A DNA stretch of 10,310 bases from positions 10,740-21,049 of the forward strand of contig PAPL01000018.1 of the NCBI GenBank assembly GCA_002708885.1, read 5' to 3'. The stretch is from Verrucomicrobiales bacterium. Lineage in GTDB: Bacteria > Verrucomicrobiota > Verrucomicrobiia > Verrucomicrobiales > DEV007. Shown here in pieces: positions 7,465-10,310 of this stretch (position 1 is its first letter; each line of letters begins with the position of its first letter). The notes below the pieces were generated by a model that saw nothing but the letters and a program-made list of their open reading frames with translations, did not search any database and was not told the origin of the DNA. A program made the position numbers and the translations under genes.

Positions 7465-8418
7465 ATGAATGTATTAATTGTTTATCCGGAAACAAAAAAC
7501 ACCGTCACCGGAAACTATTGTACAGCGTGCCAATACAAAGACATTCTGACTGATCTGGGTCATAATGTGTCATTGAGCGAAGAATATGAGGGACAGGGAG
7601 CCGAATTACTTATCGCAATCAACGCACAAAAAAAGAACAGAGACATTGAACGGTTTGCCGAAGCGTATCCTGAATCTAAAATTATAGTGATTCTTTCAGG
7701 AACGGATATTTACCCTGAGCCTTCTGAACGTTCAATTCACTCAATGCGCTTAGCTCATTCGATTATTGCTCTGCAACAGAATGGCGTTAAAAAGGTCCCT
7801 GATGAAATGAAGGAGAAGGTTCATGTTATTATTCAGAGTGTTATCAATGACGGCTCTGATTCGAAAAGTAATTTGATGCGAAAAGGGTTCGATGTGGCAT
7901 TGGTTTCTAATTTGCGCCGGGTCAAGGATCCTTTTTTGGCTGCGGAGGCGGCAAGAATGATGCCACAAGAATCTGAGTTGAGGATTCATCATGCTGGATT
8001 TGTTTTGGAACCAGATCTTGGCGAATTTGCAAGAAAAGAGACCATTTCGAATGAACGATATCAATGGTTGGGCGGATTGAGTTCGTTTGAGGTAAGAGAA
8101 CTGATCAGTTCTTGTGATATATTAATAGTTACCTCTAAGCATGAGGGCGCTGGCAGAGTCATAGGAGAGGCGATCATTAATAACGTGCCGGTCATTTCGA
8201 CGCGTGTGGACGGGGTCACCGGAGTCCTCGGAGATGATTATGAGGGACTGTTTCCGGTAGGTGATGCATCTGCTCTTGCAACGCTCCTTGCGCGCGCTGA
8301 GACCGATGAGGAGTTTTTGCTTAAATTAAAGAAAAGCTGCATGAGCAAGGCCTTTAATTTTGATCCCGTTACAGAGAAGGATTCTTGGAATAAAGTGCTG
8401 GAGGATTTATTCGGGTAA
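7465..8418 (+). CDS. senB: TIGR04348-type GT-B glycosyltransferase, SenB-like (selenosugar synthase-like)
   Basis: This 317-aa cytosolic protein has a GT-B layout: N-terminal Rossmann half (VLIVYPETKNTVTGNY, residues 3-18; VILSGTDIYP 75-84) and C-terminal half (VALVSNLRRVKDPFLAAEAA 144-163; YQWLGGL 199-205). The retaining-GT EX7E motif is E227...E235 (EGAGRVIGEA), followed by VPVISTRVDG and GVLGDDYEGLFPVGD. These signatures match my recollection of the TIGR04348 family, which includes SenB. SenB is known to join selenophosphate to a UDP-sugar to make a selenosugar in selenoneine biosynthesis. Family membership is strong; the selenium role is inferred, because neither senA (EgtB-like) nor senC (SelD-like) is in the window. 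It diverges from the HAD phosphatase gene and converges on the TPR gene with a 16-bp gap. The ATG at 7465 has no Shine-Dalgarno sequence. An ordinary sugar glycosyltransferase remains the alternative. Confidence 0.75.
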   Translation: MNVLIVYPETKNTVTGNYCTACQYKDILTDLGHNVSLSEEYEGQGAELLIAINAQKKNRDIERFAEAYPESKIIVILSGTDIYPEPSERSIHSMRLAHSIIALQQNGVKKVPDEMKEKVHVIIQSVINDGSDSKSNLMRKGFDVALVSNLRRVKDPFLAAEAARMMPQESELRIHHAGFVLEPDLGEFARKETISNERYQWLGGLSSFEVRELISSCDILIVTSKHEGAGRVIGEAIINNVPVISTRVDGVTGVLGDDYEGLFPVGDASALATLLARAETDEEFLLKLKKSCMSKAFNFDPVTEKDSWNKVLEDLFG

Positions 8419-8434
8419 GTTTTTCTTTGTGCCT

Positions 8435-9331
8435 TCAGGCTTGTTTTCTTAGCAGTTTTTGAGCGCGTTTTTCAATGGATACGGCCTTACGTTTTTTTCC
8501 AAGATTACGCATCAGTAATGCATAGTTGGAGCATGCGATGGCAAAAGTTTCGCGATCATTTGAAAGGCTGGTCTCGAGGATGCTGATGGCTTTTTTGTAT
8601 CTTTGCAGTGCGTCTTCATTATTTCCCAACTGCTGTAATGTTGTGGCAAGATTCGCATAAGACTGGCCCAGATCAGCCGAATTAATATTGGTGCAATGTT
8701 CACGAATCTCCAAAGCCTGTTCATGCATTTCGCGGGCCTGAGCAAAGAAACCTGAACTATAGTATAATGCGCCGAGATTATTATAGACGACCGCCGATTC
8801 GGCATTTTTTTGCCCTAGAATGCGCTCAAATATTTCTAGAGATTTCATGTAATTTTCTTCCGCACTGTCAAAATCTCCATTTTCTTTATAGAGCATCCCA
8901 AGATTATTACGAAGATTGGCCACATCCAATTCTGAAGGGGGAACGAGACCGGCGAATAGTTCAATTGCCTCTTGATATAAAGATATGGCCGGTTCCTGGG
9001 ACTGATTGAAGTCATAAACCGATGCCAGACTGCTTTTGATTCTCGCTAATTGTTCATTGTCCGGGTCCGCTGATTTTGTTTTTTCGAGAGCTTCAATATA
9101 GATTAATTCTGAATCAACGTAATTGTCTGATTCGCGGAGCAGGTCTCCGTATAGCTCTAGGGCGGTAATGAGGTTCGATGTCTGATCGGGATTGGTCTCT
9201 ATCAGTCTTCTGGCAGTGTCGACTGCCGTCTGTGCCGTTCTAATGGCTTCATTTATTTTGCCTCCACTTTTAAGAGAATGGACTCTCTCTATGAGGACTT
9301 TAAGTACAGTGGTTTTATTTTCGTTACTCAT
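8435..9331 (-). CDS. Tetratricopeptide-repeat protein, kinesin-light-chain-like
   Basis: This 298-aa protein is made almost wholly of TPR helical hairpins in the 42-residue spacing typical of kinesin-light-chain-like repeats. Clear units lie at about 135-170 (RNNLGMLYKENGDFDSAEEN), 177-212 (VYNNLGALYYSSGFFAQA), 219-254 (YANLATTLQQLGNNEDAL) and 261-296 (CSNYALLMRNLGKKRKAV). Degenerate units occupy about 10-45, 53-86 and 94-127. There is no signal peptide, membrane segment or catalytic domain, so it is probably a cytoplasmic protein-protein interaction scaffold with unknown partners. The C-terminus is basic (KKRKAVSIEKRAQKLLRK). It lies downstream of recO on the same strand, 112 bp away. The ATG at 9329-9331 has no Shine-Dalgarno sequence; an AGGA lies about 20 nt upstream, too far to act. 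Confidence 0.85.
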   Translation of the reverse strand: MSNENKTTVLKVLIERVHSLKSGGKINEAIRTAQTAVDTARRLIETNPDQTSNLITALELYGDLLRESDNYVDSELIYIEALEKTKSADPDNEQLARIKSSLASVYDFNQSQEPAISLYQEAIELFAGLVPPSELDVANLRNNLGMLYKENGDFDSAEENYMKSLEIFERILGQKNAESAVVYNNLGALYYSSGFFAQAREMHEQALEIREHCTNINSADLGQSYANLATTLQQLGNNEDALQRYKKAISILETSLSNDRETFAIACSNYALLMRNLGKKRKAVSIEKRAQKLLRKQA

Positions 9332-9443
9332 TGATTTGAGTTTGTGGCATCCTAATGAACTATTTGCATCTCATTCATTAAATATTTAAGACGCGCGGAG
9401 CATATTTGAAGTTACATATTTTTTTACTGTTAATGTCTTTATT
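9332..9443 (-). other. Intergenic region between recO and the TPR gene
   Basis: These 112 AT-rich bases are long enough for a separate promoter for the TPR gene, but no -35/-10 pair stands out. The one notable element is a perfect 12-bp palindrome, TTAAATATTTAA, at 9378-9389, next to a GC-rich patch at 9391-9400. It could be an operator or AT-rich chance. No GC-rich hairpin with a T-run is seen after recO. Confidence 0.3.
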
Positions 9444-9974
9444 CTATTGATTGATAAATTTAATCAGATCAGACCGCATTTTAGGCACATTATATATTTC
9501 TGACAAAGTTTCTAGAGGAGGTTTTTTGGGGTCCAAGATGCCCAGTTCAGAGGTTATTTGTTTTTCAAAATGAAGAACGGCCCTTTGAGTCGGATTGGAT
9601 TTTTCTAGAAAGTTCAGTGCCCTTACCAGAAGATCATAGATGGGCTGGATCGGGGCTTCTGGTTCAGATACTTTATTTATCAGTTCTACAAAATAACTGG
9701 CAGCGAGGGTTTTTGGATAACTTTCACGGATACTGGCCCGTGCGTTGATGATGGAAATGTCCCGAAGTGAATGCAGGTCTGATTTTTTACTTCTGGCTAT
9801 TTCAAACTCAGCTTCAAAGAAAAGATCAATTTTTCCGGCGAATGGGCTCTTTGGCCTCCGTGCCCCCTTAGCGACCGTCTTTAATATTCCGTGCTCTACC
9901 GTGCACCAGGTTACAATCAAGCTCGTTTCCGTTAAAGGAATGCGGCGGATAATAATTCCTTGGCACTTATTCAT
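9444..9974 (-). CDS. recO: Compact DNA repair protein RecO
   Basis: RecO mediates RecFOR loading of RecA onto SSB-coated single-stranded gaps and anneals complementary strands. The N-terminal OB-fold is clear (about residues 4-78): GIIIRRIPLTETSLIVTW, then HGILKTVAKGARRPKSPFAG with the conserved KGARRPKS core at 36-43. The helical C-terminal domain follows (SYFVELINKVSEPEAP at 93-108; AVLHFEKQITSELGILDPKK at 132-151). At 176 aa it is shorter than E. coli RecO (about 240 aa). The missing part is the region after LGILDP, where many RecO proteins carry a cysteine zinc module; none of the remaining cysteines forms a CxxC pair. The final segment (MRSDLIKFINQ) looks like a genuine family C-terminus, so this seems a compact form, not a truncated one. 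The ATG at 9972-9974 has no Shine-Dalgarno sequence. It diverges from prfB across 41 bp. Confidence 0.85.
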   Translation of the reverse strand: MNKCQGIIIRRIPLTETSLIVTWCTVEHGILKTVAKGARRPKSPFAGKIDLFFEAEFEIARSKKSDLHSLRDISIINARASIRESYPKTLAASYFVELINKVSEPEAPIQPIYDLLVRALNFLEKSNPTQRAVLHFEKQITSELGILDPKKPPLETLSEIYNVPKMRSDLIKFINQ

Positions 9975-10015
9975 CTGGGTTGCGTGTTGGTTATCGAGCG
10001 CTAATGTACTGCTTT
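9975..10015. promoter_or_regulatory. Divergent recO / prfB promoter region
   Basis: Only 41 bp separate the two start codons. On the plus strand, TTGCGT (9980-9985), a 16-bp spacer and TAATGT (10002-10007) make a weak promoter candidate. It would start transcription at about 10013-10016, essentially at the prfB ATG, and so give a leaderless message. No comparable pair is seen for recO, whose promoter may lie within the first codons of prfB. Confidence 0.25.
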
Positions 10016-10310
10016 ATGGACGAAATTTCCATTGACCTCCAAGCTTTTGATACGGATTCCTTAAAATCACGTATTGGTGAGCTTAGGAGGTATCTTTGAC
10101 TTGGAGGCACTTCAATCAAATCAGTCCGAACTTGAAAAAATGATGTCGGATCCCGGGTTCTGGGATGACAATGAGCGAGCTGCAAAGGTTTCAGGAGAGC
10201 ATGCGGCCGCTGCGAAAAAAATTTCATTGTTTGAGGACCTGACTAATAGGGTATCGGACATCGATGACCTTGTTGCATTTGCCCAAGAGGAGGGGGACTC
10301 GGGCGCGGCT
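10016..10310 (+). CDS. prfB: Peptide chain release factor 2, 5' part, with programmed +1 frameshift
   Basis: RF2 recognises UGA and UAA stop codons and releases the finished peptide at the ribosome. Frame 1 runs 27 codons from ATG 10016 (MDEISIDLQAFDTDSLKSRI...ELRRYL) to an in-frame TGA at 10097-10099. Shifting +1 at CTT (10094-10096) continues from GAC 10098 as DLEALQSNQSELEKMMSDPG, then FWDDNERAAKVSGEHAAAAK, to the window edge (71 more codons). The YL-D junction, the DPGFWDD segment and the helical N-terminal domain match RF2 proteins; the GGQ and SPF motifs lie beyond the window. An in-frame ATG at 10004 would add four residues. I prefer 10016 because it puts the TGA at codon 28, close to codon 26 in E. 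coli. No Shine-Dalgarno sequence precedes either ATG. The gene is cut by the window, not broken. Confidence 0.93.
10085..10100 (+). promoter_or_regulatory. prfB programmed +1 ribosomal frameshift site
   Basis: The site reads AGGAGG (10085-10090), TAT, CTT, TGA, C. The internal Shine-Dalgarno-like hexamer, three bases before the slippery CUU, the in-frame UGA and the C that follows it are all in the arrangement known from E. coli prfB (AGGGGG TAT CTT TGA C). Low RF2 slows termination at the UGA and favours slippage of the P-site tRNA from CUU to UUU, so RF2 controls its own synthesis. Frame continuity after the slip supports the call directly. Confidence 0.95.

Noticed and set aside
7750..8064. 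Minus-strand open frame of 104 codons opposite the SenB-like gene
   Set aside because: The opposite strand encodes well-conserved glycosyltransferase motifs here; this frame has no family features.
8431..8450. GCC-TTCA-GGC mini-hairpin followed by a T-rich run, as a terminator for the SenB-like gene
   Set aside because: The stem is only three reliable base pairs and the T-run is interrupted; too weak to call as a terminator.
9378..9389. TTAAATATTTAA palindrome as a defined regulator site
   Set aside because: A perfect 12-bp palindrome of A and T only is plausible by chance in an AT-rich gap, and no second copy is seen nearby.
9745..10035. Plus-strand open frame of 96 codons overlapping recO and reaching into prfB
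   Set aside because: It runs antisense to conserved RecO residues and overlaps the prfB start in another frame; a chance frame.
10016..10099. prfB as a pseudogene or sequencing error because of the TGA after 27 codons
   Set aside because: The stop sits in the exact programmed-frameshift context known for RF2 (Shine-Dalgarno-like hexamer, TAT, CTT, TGA, C), and the +1 frame continues as RF2.
9991..10227. Minus-strand open frame of 78 codons opposite prfB
   Set aside because: It covers the prfB frameshift site antisense. The RF2 reading with the +1 shift explains the region fully.
1..10310. Defence system, prophage, integron, CRISPR array or secondary-metabolite cluster
   Set aside because: All genes are accounted for by exported PVC-type proteins, small enzymes and housekeeping genes. 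No repeats, integrases, transposases or nuclease/helicase modules were found.

Overview
The window looks like chromosomal DNA of a bacterium from the Planctomycetes-Verrucomicrobia-Chlamydiae group, most likely a verrucomicrobium. Three things point there: a PSCyt1/PSCyt2/PSD1 multidomain protein followed directly by a DUF1501 protein, a large secreted CotH/lamin-tail protein, and that protein's C-terminal Asp-rich 'DADPDLDGLNNFAEFALG' motif, which is very common in Verrucomicrobia. The assignment rests on family recall, not on a search. Base composition is moderate and even, with no IS elements, integrase, tRNA/rRNA, CRISPR array or phage genes visible.

Layout. (1) Positions 1-6782, plus strand: a cell-envelope or secreted block of three genes. 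These are the C-terminal part of a CotH-kinase-type protein with nested beta-sandwich and lamin-tail domains, a 1054-aa putative diheme protein with a LamG insert, and a Tat-exported DUF1501 protein. The last two are 34 bp apart and probably cotranscribed. (2) 6783-8418: a minus-strand HAD phosphatase diverges from a plus-strand glycosyltransferase-like gene of the TIGR04348/SenB (selenosugar synthase) type, across 88 bp. The HAD stop codon abuts the DUF1501 stop codon with no base between. (3) 8435-9974, minus strand: a soluble tetratricopeptide-repeat protein and, upstream of it, a compact RecO. (4) 10016-10310, plus strand: the start of prfB (release factor 2), running off the window. It has the classic autoregulatory +1 frameshift site (in-frame TGA at 10097-10099 preceded by AGGAGG TAT CTT).

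Functionally, the first block belongs to the exported proteome of such bacteria. The rest is housekeeping (recO, prfB) plus two small metabolic genes. The most interesting points are the senB-like gene with no senA or senC in view, the absence of a Shine-Dalgarno sequence at all seven visible starts while prfB keeps a strong internal one for frameshifting, and the short RecO that lacks the cysteine-containing middle region. No stretch over 300 bases lacks a gene; the intergenic gaps are 0-112 bp.
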